DNA from: an uncultured Pelagibacteraceae bacterium
GTDB lineage: Bacteria > Pseudomonadota > Alphaproteobacteria > Pelagibacterales > Pelagibacteraceae
NCBI GenBank assembly: GCA_902630925.1
Contig: CACOWO010000002.1
Span: forward strand, 1-64,000
DNA length: 64,000 nucleotides
Reading direction: 5' to 3'
The notes under the pieces are model-generated. The model had not been told where the DNA came from and made no database searches. It saw nothing but the letters and a program-made list of their open reading frames with translations. This document shows positions 25,135 through 36,446 of the stretch, one piece after another (position 1 is the first letter of the stretch; each line of letters begins with the position of its first letter). A program made the translations under genes and the position numbers.

Positions 25135-26410
25135 TTAATTTTTTAGTTTCCCAATTAATAATTATTAAGGCGCCACCTAAACCATTGTTTTTTTTAAATG
25201 ATAATTTTGCACCTTGTCTTTCTAAAAGTGTTTTTCCTAGAAATGTGCCAAGACCCAATCCTGAGTTTAGATTTAATTCTGTAGATTTAGATTTGATATA
25301 AGGTTCGCCGATCTTATCTATAACATCATCTGGTATTCCGGGTCCGTCATCATTTATTTTAATTTCTATTTTTTGTGAGTCACTTTTTAAATAGATTATA
25401 ACTTTACTTTTTGAAAATTTTATAGCATTTCCGATGAAATTTCTTAACCCGTAAATAATTTCTGGAGTTCTCTCAATGTTTATTTTATTATTATCTTCTT
25501 CTAAGTCTAAATCTATTTCTTTTGAAGATGTTTCTTTAAATGAGTTTATTATTTCTTCAAGAAGGTCTTCAAATTTTATTGAACTTAAGAATACATCTTC
25601 TTTAATTTGCTTTTTAGATATTTGCTTTAATATTTCGCTACATCTTTTAGTTTGACTTATAAGTAAGTCTATATCCTTAGAAATTTCTTTATCAGATCCA
25701 ATTTCTTTTTTTAATTCTTTTGCTACTACGCTAATAGTGGCTAATGGAGTGCCTAAAGAATGCGCTGCCGCTGCAGCTTGTCCTCCTAATGACTCGAGTT
25801 CGTACTCTTTTGATATGACTTCTTGTAATTTGTTTAATGCTTCTGATCTTTTTTTGGTTTCTCCAGCAAATCTAATACCAAAATAACTTAAAAAAATTAA
25901 ACCAATAAAAATTGAAATTACAATGCCTGTTTTATAAAAATTTGGAAAATGAAGTAAATTCATTTCTTCGCCTGGAAGTGGTAAATGAAAAAATGAAATA
26001 GTTAAAAGTAGTAAAGAGGTGATCACACCTAAAATTATAGTTGTACCCATGCTTAGAAATGTTGAGGAAACAATTGCAGGTATAATAAGCAAGAAGCAAA
26101 AAGGGTTAAATATCCCACCTGTTAAATAGAGTAAAATACTTAATTGTATTAAATCAAAGACTAAAAATATTGCTGCATAGAAATCTTTAAGCTGATTAAT
26201 CTTGATTCCAAATTGAAGATAAAGATTAGTTATTAAACCAATAAAAATAATTATGTAACTTAATTTAATTGGAAAAGGTAAGCCCAAATAGAAAAAAACT
26301 ATATTAATTGCTAAAAACTGCCCAAAAATGGCGATATATCTCAAAAATGTAAGAGTATTTTTATCTAAATTAAGGTTCTCTTTTGTTCTAAAGAGAGTTG
26401 AAAAATTCAT
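25124..26410 (-). CDS. regB: Redox sensor histidine kinase RegB/PrrB
   Basis: Six-helix membrane kinase of about 428 residues (ATG 26410; a GTG two codons earlier is possible). It has the quinone-binding heptapeptide GGIFNPF at 98-104, the H-box AAAAAHSLGTPLATI with His217, and Cys257 in TKRCSEIL, the position of the redox-active cysteine of RegB. The ATPase motifs GPGIP and GLGLGTFLGK are intact. All known redox inputs are thus kept. It follows gyrB after 7 bases and is separated from regA by the polyamine operon. Confidence 0.92.
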   Translation of the reverse strand: MNFSTLFRTKENLNLDKNTLTFLRYIAIFGQFLAINIVFFYLGLPFPIKLSYIIIFIGLITNLYLQFGIKINQLKDFYAAIFLVFDLIQLSILLYLTGGIFNPFCFLLIIPAIVSSTFLSMGTTIILGVITSLLLLTISFFHLPLPGEEMNLLHFPNFYKTGIVISIFIGLIFLSYFGIRFAGETKKRSEALNKLQEVISKEYELESLGGQAAAAAHSLGTPLATISVVAKELKKEIGSDKEISKDIDLLISQTKRCSEILKQISKKQIKEDVFLSSIKFEDLLEEIINSFKETSSKEIDLDLEEDNNKINIERTPEIIYGLRNFIGNAIKFSKSKVIIYLKSDSQKIEIKINDDGPGIPDDVIDKIGEPYIKSKSTELNLNSGLGLGTFLGKTLLERQGAKLSFKKNNGLGGALIIINWETKKLINF

Positions 26411-26417
26411 AATCACG

Positions 26418-28487
<2,070 letters not shown>

Positions 28488-28605
28488 TTACTTATATCAT
28501 TTTTTTTAGAGAATTTAAAATGACGCTTGACCAAAATGACTTAAAACTATTTAGTATCAACAGTTATAGGGCTTAAAAATAAAAATTTTTTGTAATTCGT
28601 AGAAT

Positions 28606-29721
28606 CTAGATTTTCATCGGCATAATAACATAGTAACTATTCTTGTCAGAGTTATCTTCTATGAGAACTGGTGAAACTGAATCTTTTAAATTTATTTTTA
28701 AATTTTTATCTTCAACTTCAGATGCTATATCTATTAAATACTTTGAATTAAAACTTATATTTAAACTACCTGAGTTGAATTCAGCTTTTATTTTTTCATT
28801 TCCGTCACCAGAATTTGCACTATTTACTGAGAGCTGAACGTTCTCTTTATTTATAACTAATTTTACACCCTCTTTTCTATCTAGGGACACACTAGCAACT
28901 CTTTCTATTGAATTAATAAAATCCTTAGATGATACAATAAGAGTTTTATCATTATTAGTAGGTACTACTTTCTTGTAATCTGGGAATTTTCCATCAATTA
29001 CTTTTGATATTAATTTCATATTACCTAGTGTAAATTTAATCTTATTATCGCTTGTATGCATTAATAATTGATCAGATGTTTCTGTTAGCAATGTACATAA
29101 TTGAAATACAGTTTTTCTTGGTAATATAAGTGATGTAAAGTCTGTTGAATTTTCTATTTCCAAACTACTTGAGGAAAGCCTGTGACTGTCGGTAGCTACG
29201 CCCGTTAAAAAGTTTCTTCCGTTTGCTTCAGAAAGGTGAAGAAATATACCATTTAGATAATGCCTTGTGTCGTCATTAGATATAGAAATCTTCGTTTTAT
29301 TTAAAAGTTTTAAAAATCTATTATTGTTTAAAGATATTTCTTGTCCATCAAATTCATCTACAAATGTTGGAAAGTTATCCGTAGGAAGGCATAATAGATT
29401 GAAATCAGCACTCTCGCTTTTCAAACTAAGTTTATTTTCTGATTTAAGTTCAAAATTTAATTCAGAGTCCGATGAAATTTTTCTTAAAATATCATAGAGT
29501 ATTGCAGCAGAGGTAGTAGTACTACCCTCACTAATTATTTTAACATTTTTTATTTCATCATAAAATATAATATCTAGATCAGTTGCAACAATTGACAATT
29601 TTTTGTCTTTAAGCTGCAATAACACATTGGATAATATCGGAAGAGTATTTTTTTTTTCAACAACACCTTGAACGAAATTTAAAGACTTTAATAAAACATC
29701 TCTTTTAACAACAAATTGCAT
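28606..29721 (-). CDS. dnaN: DNA polymerase III beta sliding clamp
   Basis: Processivity clamp of 371 residues, the standard three-domain length. Family landmarks include NTLPILSNVL near residue 28, the RHYLNGIFLH segment, ATDSHRLS, and a C-terminal YYVIMPMKI (usual MPMRL). It follows dnaA after 4 bases on the same strand, so dnaA-dnaN form an operon. Clamp partners DnaE, PolA and MutS-like proteins would bind its hydrophobic pocket; of these only PolA lies in this window. Confidence 0.96.
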   Translation of the reverse strand: MQFVVKRDVLLKSLNFVQGVVEKKNTLPILSNVLLQLKDKKLSIVATDLDIIFYDEIKNVKIISEGSTTTSAAILYDILRKISSDSELNFELKSENKLSLKSESADFNLLCLPTDNFPTFVDEFDGQEISLNNNRFLKLLNKTKISISNDDTRHYLNGIFLHLSEANGRNFLTGVATDSHRLSSSSLEIENSTDFTSLILPRKTVFQLCTLLTETSDQLLMHTSDNKIKFTLGNMKLISKVIDGKFPDYKKVVPTNNDKTLIVSSKDFINSIERVASVSLDRKEGVKLVINKENVQLSVNSANSGDGNEKIKAEFNSGSLNISFNSKYLIDIASEVEDKNLKINLKDSVSPVLIEDNSDKNSYYVIMPMKI

Positions 29722-29725
29722 TTAA

Positions 29726-31117
29726 TTAGTGTTCTAATAATAAAATTTTGATCTGACTGATATTTTTTTTCATTTCATCATCTTGTTCGGATAATCTAGA
29801 AATAGTTTTTACTGCATGAATTACTGTTGTGTGATCGCGATTAGCGAATCTTCTTCCTATTTCTGGTAAAGATCTTGTTGTCATTTTTTTTGCTAAATAC
29901 ATTGCAATTTGCCTAGGTCTTGCTAATGGTCTAGATCTCCTTTGAGAAAGCATTTCGCTTAAAGCAATATTAAAATAATTTGATACCACATTCTGAATTT
30001 TATCGACTGTTATTACTCTTATTTGATTAAAAACATCCTTAAGAATATTTTTACATTCATTTATAGTTAGATCTTTATTGTGCACTCTGCTGAAAGCTAT
30101 AACTCTATTTAACACTCCTATTAGTTCTCTTATATTAGTTTTGCTTTCGTTAGCTATGTAGCCTATCACTTCATCACTTAAATTAATATTTTCTTTAAAT
30201 TGATTTTGAATTTCTTCAATTTTCTTCTTGATGATTTTCATTTTCAACTCTATGTCGGGTGTATCAATGTCGACCACCAGCCCTCCAGATAATCTAGATT
30301 TTATTCTATCTTGGACCCTATCTAACTTCATGGGTGCTCGATCAGACGAGATTATGATTTGAGATCCTTTATCCATAAGACTATTAAATGTGTGGAAAAA
30401 TTCTTCCTGTAAGCTTTCTTTGCCGCTTAAAAATTGAATATCATCTATAATGAATACTGAAGATTTCCTAAAGAAATCTTTAAAATTTACCATATCATTC
30501 TTTTTTATTGATTTGATGAAATGGTACATAAATCTCTCTGCTGAGATAAACATTACATTATTTTGGCTTTGAAGTTCCAGTCCGATTGCATTTAGAAGAT
30601 GAGTTTTTCCTAATCCTACGCCACCGCAAATATATAAGGGGTTGTACCGAGAAATATGTTCACAAACTTTTTTTGAATAAGATAATGCAATATCATTACT
30701 TTTACCTTTAATAAAGCTATCAAAATTTAAGTTCGGGTTTAATCGATTATAATTTAATATCGAATCCTTTATTTCAGTAACTTTATTAAGCTCATCTATT
30801 TTTAGATACTCAGGATTTTGCTTATTTTCCTCAATTATTTTAAATTCAATTCTATTAAGACTTAATTTATAGCTTTTTACTTGTTCGAGAATTTTATCAA
30901 GATATCTTGATACGATCCAATCTCTAAAGAAACGAGTTGGCACCCCTAGTATAAGGTAGTCATTGTACTCCTTTACTAATGAAATCTTTTGTAACCAACT
31001 ATTATAAATTTCAGTACCAAATGTTTTTTTGAATGAGTTTTGAATCTCTTCCCAATTTAGAGTTTTTTCTTCTTCAGAAATAAATGTATTTTGATGTTTT
31101 GTAATATTTTTATCCAT
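29726..31117 (-). CDS. dnaA: Chromosomal replication initiator DnaA
   Basis: AAA+ initiator of 463 residues. Domain I at the N-terminus includes WEEIQNSFKKTFG. Walker A is GGVGLGKTHLL, Walker B VFIIDDIQFL, and the DNA-binding domain carries SLPEIGRRFANRDHTTVIHAV, which reads DnaA boxes. All expected parts are present. It lies 216 bases downstream of rpsT with an unusual repeat-bearing gap before it. No cluster of consensus TTATCCACA boxes was seen near it, so the origin is not placed with certainty. Confidence 0.97.
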   Translation of the reverse strand: MDKNITKHQNTFISEEEKTLNWEEIQNSFKKTFGTEIYNSWLQKISLVKEYNDYLILGVPTRFFRDWIVSRYLDKILEQVKSYKLSLNRIEFKIIEENKQNPEYLKIDELNKVTEIKDSILNYNRLNPNLNFDSFIKGKSNDIALSYSKKVCEHISRYNPLYICGGVGLGKTHLLNAIGLELQSQNNVMFISAERFMYHFIKSIKKNDMVNFKDFFRKSSVFIIDDIQFLSGKESLQEEFFHTFNSLMDKGSQIIISSDRAPMKLDRVQDRIKSRLSGGLVVDIDTPDIELKMKIIKKKIEEIQNQFKENINLSDEVIGYIANESKTNIRELIGVLNRVIAFSRVHNKDLTINECKNILKDVFNQIRVITVDKIQNVVSNYFNIALSEMLSQRRSRPLARPRQIAMYLAKKMTTRSLPEIGRRFANRDHTTVIHAVKTISRLSEQDDEMKKNISQIKILLLEH

Positions 31118-31333
31118 TTAGATTTTTCTTAAAGAGAATCCTTTAAACTCCTTTTATAAAATATTTGCAACTACGTAGAGGTTGTAATCCAAAAAAAATT
31201 TAAAAATGGTTGTAAGATAATCGTCCTGATAGAATTGAAAATTAATTTGCAACTCACTAAGCTAAGTTTCAATATTTTGTTCTATGATACTAAATGTAGT
31301 TTGAAATTTTTACTAGGATCAACTTTAAATTGA
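31118..31333. other. rpsT-dnaA intergenic region with four TTRCAAC heptamers
   Basis: A 216-base gap, the longest in the window. TTGCAACT occurs at 31165-31172 and 31247-31254, and GGTTGTAA (its near reverse complement) at 31180-31187 and 31208-31215. The 8-bp palindrome CTACGTAG lies at 31171-31178. The rest is AT-rich with no open reading frame of note. It should hold the dnaA promoter and could be part of the origin, but classical DnaA boxes are not evident. Confidence 0.5.
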
Positions 31334-31594
31334 TTATTTAGATGAAATTTTTTTTGACACTCTAGAAATTTTTCTTGCAGCTGTATTTTTACTAACTATA
31401 CCTGACTTAGCAACCTGCATTAGAATCGATTGAAATTTTGAGAAATATTTTTTTGCTTTATCTTTTTCTTTGCTTTTTAACAAATTGTCCATTTGTTTTA
31501 CAGCATTTTTGTATTTACTTTTCCTTATTCTGTTTACCTGAGTTTGTTTTTTAACTCTTCTAACGCGTCTGATCGCTGATTTAGTATTAGGCAT
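31334..31594 (-). CDS. rpsT: 30S ribosomal protein S20
   Basis: Basic protein of 86 residues that binds 16S rRNA in the body of the small subunit. The start MPNTKSAIRRVRR, repeated Lys/Arg runs and the conserved HKNTAARKISR-like end (here SKNTAARKISRVSKKI) identify S20. Positioned upstream of dnaA and downstream of mutM on the same strand, as in many alphaproteobacteria. A promoter for it must lie in the 46-base gap after mutM or further upstream. Confidence 0.95.
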   Translation of the reverse strand: MPNTKSAIRRVRRVKKQTQVNRIRKSKYKNAVKQMDNLLKSKEKDKAKKYFSKFQSILMQVAKSGIVSKNTAARKISRVSKKISSK

Positions 31595-31640
31595 ATTTCA
31601 ACGATTTATATATATGTGCAATTTATTACGGTCAACTTTA

Positions 31641-32510
31641 TTATTTTTGACATTTAACGCAATAAAATGTTGATCGATTAGATATTACAATTTTAATAAT
31701 TTCACCTCTGCAATTTCTTTTAATACATTCTTCTCCTTTTTTACTGTAAACACCAAAATATTGTTGAAATGAACCTTTTTTTCCACTGCTACTAGAAAAA
31801 TCTCTTATAGAGGAACCTCCTAATATTATAGCTTTTTTTATTAGTTTTTTAGTTAACTTAATAATTTTTTTTATTTCATCGTCAGAAAGTTTTACAATTT
31901 TTTTATTAGGTTTTATACCGCTAAAAAACAGAATTTCATTTACATAAATATTACCAAGACCGGAAATAAATTTTTGATCCATAAGTAAATCTTTTATAGT
32001 TCTTTTTTTTCTAATTATATAATTCTTAAAATATCTTTTATTAAATTGAGCGCTTAAAGGTTCTGGTCCTAAATATTTAAGGTGGGGATTTTGTTTTAAA
32101 TCTTTTAGATTAGTAATTTTTATAAAACCAAATTTTCTTATATCATTATAAATTAATTTTTGATTATTTGATAAATTAAAGATTATGCGATCGTGCTTTT
32201 TGTCTTTTTCATAATTAATATTATAGTAAAAGCTTGTTTTATATTTTGTTTTTTTTCGATTGATAAAAAAAAATTTTCCCGTCATACCTAAATGAACCAG
32301 CATTATTACGTCGCTATTAAAAAAAAATAATAAATATTTAGATCTTCTTAAAATTTTTTTAAACTTTAACCCGATGATTTTTTTGATTTGGTTTCTGTCG
32401 ACTCTGTATCTTAATCTTCCATCATTAATTTTGATTGCTTTTACAATTGAGTTTTGTATTTTAGTAATTAAGGACCTTTTAACAACTTCAACTTCTGGTA
32501 ATTCTGGCAT
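31641..32510 (-). CDS. mutM: Formamidopyrimidine-DNA glycosylase
   Basis: Base-excision enzyme for 8-oxoguanine and ring-opened purines, 289 residues. The catalytic N-terminus Pro2-Glu3 is intact in MPELPEVE. Lys in the LVHLGMTGKF loop, the H2TH region LMDQKFISGLGNIYVNE and the C-terminal zinc finger (CIKRNC ... YCVKC) are present. In a high-light ocean cell it would guard against oxidised guanine. Divergent from ubiE with only 11 bases between start codons. Confidence 0.95.
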   Translation of the reverse strand: MPELPEVEVVKRSLITKIQNSIVKAIKINDGRLRYRVDRNQIKKIIGLKFKKILRRSKYLLFFFNSDVIMLVHLGMTGKFFFINRKKTKYKTSFYYNINYEKDKKHDRIIFNLSNNQKLIYNDIRKFGFIKITNLKDLKQNPHLKYLGPEPLSAQFNKRYFKNYIIRKKRTIKDLLMDQKFISGLGNIYVNEILFFSGIKPNKKIVKLSDDEIKKIIKLTKKLIKKAIILGGSSIRDFSSSSGKKGSFQQYFGVYSKKGEECIKRNCRGEIIKIVISNRSTFYCVKCQK

Positions 32511-32521
32511 ATAATTAAATT

Positions 32522-33226
32522 ATGATAAACAATATTCAAGATAAAACAAAATTAGTCAATTCTGTTTTTTCGAAAGTTTACAATAAATATGATTTAATGA
32601 ATGACGTCATGTCTTTTGGTATACATCGTATTTGGAAAAATAAATTCATCGACTGGATGAATCCCTCTAGCAATTCTTCGTTGATCGATGTTGCGTCTGG
32701 TACAGGGGATATAGCAAAGCTCTTTTCACTTAGAAATAAAAATTTATCAGCAATAACCTGTGTTGAACCAAATGAAGGTATGTTTAAAAAAGGAAAGGAC
32801 AATCTTATTAATTTTAAGAATATAAAGTGGATAAAATCCAAGGCTGAAATTTTACCTGTTGAAGATAATAAGTACGACTTTTATTCTATTAGCTATGGTA
32901 TAAGAAATGTCTCTGATATTAACAAAACTCTTAATGAAGCTTATAGAGTTTTAAAACCAGGTGGTCGATTTATGTGCTTAGAATTTTCAAAAATTGACAA
33001 TGAATTATTAAATTTTTTATATAAAAATTATTCAAAAGTGATACCTGCTCTAGGTAAATATATTGTAGGATCTTCGAAACCTTACGAATATTTAATTAAC
33101 AGCATAGATAGCTTTTATAATCAAGAACAGCTTTTAAAGTTAATAAGTAAACACGGGTTTGCTCATGTAGAGTACAGAAATCTTTCAAATGGTATTTCAG
33201 CTATACATTCCGGATGGAAAATTTAA
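32522..33226 (+). CDS. ubiE: Ubiquinone/menaquinone C-methyltransferase UbiE
   Basis: SAM-dependent methyltransferase of 234 residues for the C2 methylation in ubiquinone synthesis. The SAM-binding motif LIDVASGTGDIA and the family signatures YDLMNDVMSFGIHRIWK and YSISYGIRNV are clear, as is RVLKPGGRFMCLEFSK. First of the plus-strand run ubiE-ubiB-coaBC-dut, a conserved alphaproteobacterial order opposite mutM. The stop TAA is followed immediately by the ATG of ubiB. Confidence 0.96.
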   Translation: MINNIQDKTKLVNSVFSKVYNKYDLMNDVMSFGIHRIWKNKFIDWMNPSSNSSLIDVASGTGDIAKLFSLRNKNLSAITCVEPNEGMFKKGKDNLINFKNIKWIKSKAEILPVEDNKYDFYSISYGIRNVSDINKTLNEAYRVLKPGGRFMCLEFSKIDNELLNFLYKNYSKVIPALGKYIVGSSKPYEYLINSIDSFYNQEQLLKLISKHGFAHVEYRNLSNGISAIHSGWKI

Positions 33227-34786
33227 ATGCTAAAAAGAGTTTTTAAATTATTTCAAATTGCTAGAAAACTTTCTACATCAGGAGCTATTGACACAATTAA
33301 TCAAGTGCACCAAATACCACTATCAATAAATTTATTTTTTAGTTTGATTTCTATTGGTTCGAGAAATACTAGTTTACGAAATAACAATCCTGGTCAAAAT
33401 CTTTGTGAAGCGCTCCAAGGTATGGGGACTACATTTATAAAGCTTGGACAATTTTTAGCCACTCGGCCAGACATAATTGGTGAAGAAATGGCAAAAGATT
33501 TGGAAAAACTTCAAGATAAAGTTCCAGCCTTTGAACTTTATGAGGCAAAGAAAGTGATTAAAAAAGAAATTGGTGAGATGCAATACCAAAATATTATTGA
33601 AATTGGTGAGCCAATAGCGGCAGCATCTATTGCCCAGGTTCATTTCGCTAAAATTAAAAATGAAAATCAAGAAAAACAGGTAGCAATAAAAATCTTGCGG
33701 CCAGACATAGAGCAATTATTTAATGAGGAGTTGGATGCTCTTATGTTATTTGCATATATTGTTGAAAATACAATTTCAAAAGCTAAAAGATTAAAGCTAG
33801 TTGAAGTCGTGCATCTTTTAAGAGAAATTACCAATATTGAAATGGATCTAAGATTTGAAGCAGCTGCTGCTAACGAACTATACGAAAACACTAAACTAGA
33901 CAAAGGATTTAATGTACCCAAAATCTACTGGAATTATACAACAAAGAAAATATTAACATTAGATAAAGTTAACGGTGTTTCAATTAGAGAACAAGGTAAA
34001 TTAGAGGAGCAAGGTATAAATTTAAAACATTTAGCAGAAAATTTAATTCAGCATTTTTTAAAACAAGCAGTTAGAGATGGTTTTTTCCACGGTGATATGC
34101 ATCAAGGAAATTTGTTTGTAGATCCAAAAGGTAATATTGTTCCTGTTGATTTCGGAATTATGGGCAGACTAGATAAAAATAATAGAAAGTTTTTAGCTGA
34201 AATTTTATACGGGTTCATACAGAGAGATTATGTCAAGGTTGCTGAAGTTCATTTTCAAGCAGGATTGGTACCTCAAAATGCCTCTAAAGATGAATTTGCT
34301 CAAGCATTAAGGTCTGTGGGTGAGCCGATTTTTGGTCAATCTATCAAAGATATCTCTGGTGGAAATTTACTCGCTCAACTCTTTGAGATTACAGAGAAAT
34401 TTAATATGGCTACCCAACCACCATTATTGTTACTTCAAAAAACAATGGTTGTTGTGGAGGGAGTTGCTAGAAAATTATATCCGGAGACAAATATTTGGGA
34501 AGTGTCTAAACCAGTTTTGGAAGATTGGCTAAAAAATTTAAAAAGTCCTAAATCTACAATTAATACAGCTTTAAATACATCTGCTGAAATATTGAAAAGG
34601 ATACCTGATTTTCCAGGTTTGATGGATAAGGCTGAATATGCATTAAAACTTGTAGCTGAAGGGAAGTTAAATTTAGGCATAAACAACAAAAATTTAGAAA
34701 TGGAACAGATGAAACTAAAAAATTTTAGAAATAATGTTGTAATAAGTTTATTTGGTATTGTAATTGTCTTCTTGTTAGTATTTTAA
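33227..34786 (+). CDS. ubiB: UbiB ubiquinone-biosynthesis atypical kinase
   Basis: Membrane-bound ADCK/UbiB protein of 519 residues that supports the aerobic ubiquinone pathway. The KxGQ motif appears as FIKLGQFLATRPD. The kinase-like core shows VAIKILRPDIE, FFHGDMHQGNLFV and VPVDFGIMG, and the final 25 residues form the membrane anchor. The alanine-rich loop AAASIAQVH replaces the kinase glycine loop as usual. Co-transcribed with ubiE and coaBC. Confidence 0.95.
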   Translation: MLKRVFKLFQIARKLSTSGAIDTINQVHQIPLSINLFFSLISIGSRNTSLRNNNPGQNLCEALQGMGTTFIKLGQFLATRPDIIGEEMAKDLEKLQDKVPAFELYEAKKVIKKEIGEMQYQNIIEIGEPIAAASIAQVHFAKIKNENQEKQVAIKILRPDIEQLFNEELDALMLFAYIVENTISKAKRLKLVEVVHLLREITNIEMDLRFEAAAANELYENTKLDKGFNVPKIYWNYTTKKILTLDKVNGVSIREQGKLEEQGINLKHLAENLIQHFLKQAVRDGFFHGDMHQGNLFVDPKGNIVPVDFGIMGRLDKNNRKFLAEILYGFIQRDYVKVAEVHFQAGLVPQNASKDEFAQALRSVGEPIFGQSIKDISGGNLLAQLFEITEKFNMATQPPLLLLQKTMVVVEGVARKLYPETNIWEVSKPVLEDWLKNLKSPKSTINTALNTSAEILKRIPDFPGLMDKAEYALKLVAEGKLNLGINNKNLEMEQMKLKNFRNNVVISLFGIVIVFLLVF

Positions 34787-34795
34787 TCTAAGAAA

Positions 34796-36022
34796 ATGAC
34801 GTTAAAAAATAAAAAGATTTTAATAATTATAGGTGGTGGTATAGCTGCCTATAAATCGCTAGATTTAATTAGATTATTAAAGAAAAATCATATGGAGGTA
34901 AAAACTATTCTAACAAAAAGTGGAAGAGAATTTGTTACACCTTTGTCTTTATCTACATTAACTAAGTCAAAAACATTTGAAAATATGTTTGATAGCGACT
35001 CAGAAGCAGAAATAGATCACATATCTCTCTCTAGATGGGCCGATATCATTTTGGTATTACCAACTACTGCCAATTTTATGAGCAAACTATCATTAGGAAA
35101 AGCTGACGACTTAGCTACGACTGTTTTATTGGCTGCAGACAAAGATATTATTTTAGTGCCAGCTATGAATGTCAGAATGTGGTTGCATAAAGCAACTCAG
35201 TCGAACCTAAAAATTTTACAAGATTTTGGTTATTTATTTATAGGTCCTGAAAAAGGTGAAATGGCATGCGGAGAGTTTGGTGAAGGAAAAATGTCAAGCC
35301 CAAGACAAATTTTTGTATATTTGAAAAATTATTTTGATAAGAAGAATATTGTAAAAAAGAAAAATCTTAAAGCTTTAGTAACTGCAGGTCCTACGAGAGA
35401 ATATATTGATCCAATACGATATATTTCAAATGAATCTAGTGGTAAACAAGGTTATGAAATTGCTATAGCGCTTAATAAGCTTGGTTTAAAAACAACATTA
35501 ATAACTGGTCCATCTAAGCTAGCCTCTCCGAGAGGTGTCAAAGTTAAAAAAATAATATCAGCTGATGAAATGTTAGTTGAGGTAAAAAAAACTTTGCCTG
35601 TTGATTTAGCTATATGTACAGCAGCTGTTGTTGATTTCAAGCCTATTGAAAAGAGTAAAAATAAAATTAAAAAAGATAAATTAAATTTTAAATCAATAAA
35701 TTTTATTAAGAATAATGATATTTTAAATTTTTTATCTAAAAATAACAAAAATAGACCCCAAATAGTTGCTGGTTTTTCTGCAGAAACTGAAAGTGTAATA
35801 AAAAATTCTACAAAAAAAATGAAAAACAAGAATTGTGATGTGATTTTTGCTAATGATGTCTCTAAAAAAGAAATTGGTTTTAATTCCGACTTTAATAAAG
35901 TATCGATGATAGATCAAAAAGGAAATATAAAAATATTACCAAAAAATAAAAAAAGTTATATTGCCAATAAAATTGCTCAAATTTTATTAGACAAATTAAT
36001 TGATGACAGAAATATTAATTAA
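34796..36022 (+). CDS. coaBC: Bifunctional CoaBC (phosphopantothenoylcysteine synthetase/decarboxylase)
   Basis: Coenzyme A biosynthesis enzyme of 408 residues. The N-terminal flavin decarboxylase (CoaC, about 1-185) has GGGIAAYKSLDLIR, HISLSRWAD and PAMNVRMW. The C-terminal synthetase (CoaB) starts at LKALVTAGPTREYIDPIRYISN and includes AAVVDFKP. Both halves look complete. It follows ubiB after 9 bases, and its last 20 bases overlap dut. Confidence 0.95.
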   Translation: MTLKNKKILIIIGGGIAAYKSLDLIRLLKKNHMEVKTILTKSGREFVTPLSLSTLTKSKTFENMFDSDSEAEIDHISLSRWADIILVLPTTANFMSKLSLGKADDLATTVLLAADKDIILVPAMNVRMWLHKATQSNLKILQDFGYLFIGPEKGEMACGEFGEGKMSSPRQIFVYLKNYFDKKNIVKKKNLKALVTAGPTREYIDPIRYISNESSGKQGYEIAIALNKLGLKTTLITGPSKLASPRGVKVKKIISADEMLVEVKKTLPVDLAICTAAVVDFKPIEKSKNKIKKDKLNFKSINFIKNNDILNFLSKNNKNRPQIVAGFSAETESVIKNSTKKMKNKNCDVIFANDVSKKEIGFNSDFNKVSMIDQKGNIKILPKNKKSYIANKIAQILLDKLIDDRNIN

Positions 36023-36443
36023 GAGATTGTCAAAAGATGTGACTTTACCTAAATATGAGACAGAGGATTCATCGGGCCTAGACTTAGCAGCTAATACAGA
36101 TAAGCAGATTAAGATTTTACCGGGAAAATCTGAAATTATTCCTACAGGATTAGCTGTTGCAATACCAAAAAATTTTGAAATTCAAATTAGGCCTAGATCA
36201 GGATTAGCAGCAAAGAGTCAAATAAGTGTATTAAATACCCCAGGGACAATTGACGCTGATTACAGGGGTGAGCTTAAAGTAATATTAATTAATTTAAGTG
36301 ATAAAGTTTTTGTTGTTAAAAAAGGATTGCGGATTGCTCAAATGGTATTATGTCCAGTCGTAAAAGCAAAATTAAAAGAGGTGACAGAGTTAGAAAACAC
36401 AGAACGCGGTTCTAGTGGATTTGGGTCTACGGGAATTAAATAA
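36003..36443 (+). CDS. dut: dUTP pyrophosphatase
   Basis: Trimeric dUTPase of about 146 residues that removes dUTP and supplies dUMP. All five motifs are present: SSGLDLAANTD (I), RPRSGLAAK (II), GTIDADYRGELKV (III), RIAQMVLCPV (IV) and the flexible RGSSGFGSTG (V). The ATG at 36003 is used; a TTG just before it is unlikely. The start overlaps the end of coaBC, giving translational coupling. Confidence 0.96.
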   Translation: MTEILIKRLSKDVTLPKYETEDSSGLDLAANTDKQIKILPGKSEIIPTGLAVAIPKNFEIQIRPRSGLAAKSQISVLNTPGTIDADYRGELKVILINLSDKVFVVKKGLRIAQMVLCPVVKAKLKEVTELENTERGSSGFGSTGIK

Positions 36444-36446
36444 TTA

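Noticed and set aside
28520..28576. An 18-codon plus-strand reading frame in the dnaN-gyrB gap, whose LKLFSINSYR faintly recalls a RecF N-terminus
   Set aside because: It is on the strand opposite to dnaN and gyrB, far too short, and without a ribosome binding site; chance is the better explanation.
31118..31333. Replication origin with classical DnaA boxes
   Set aside because: No TTATCCACA-type cluster was found; only the TTRCAAC repeats are reported, without calling an origin.
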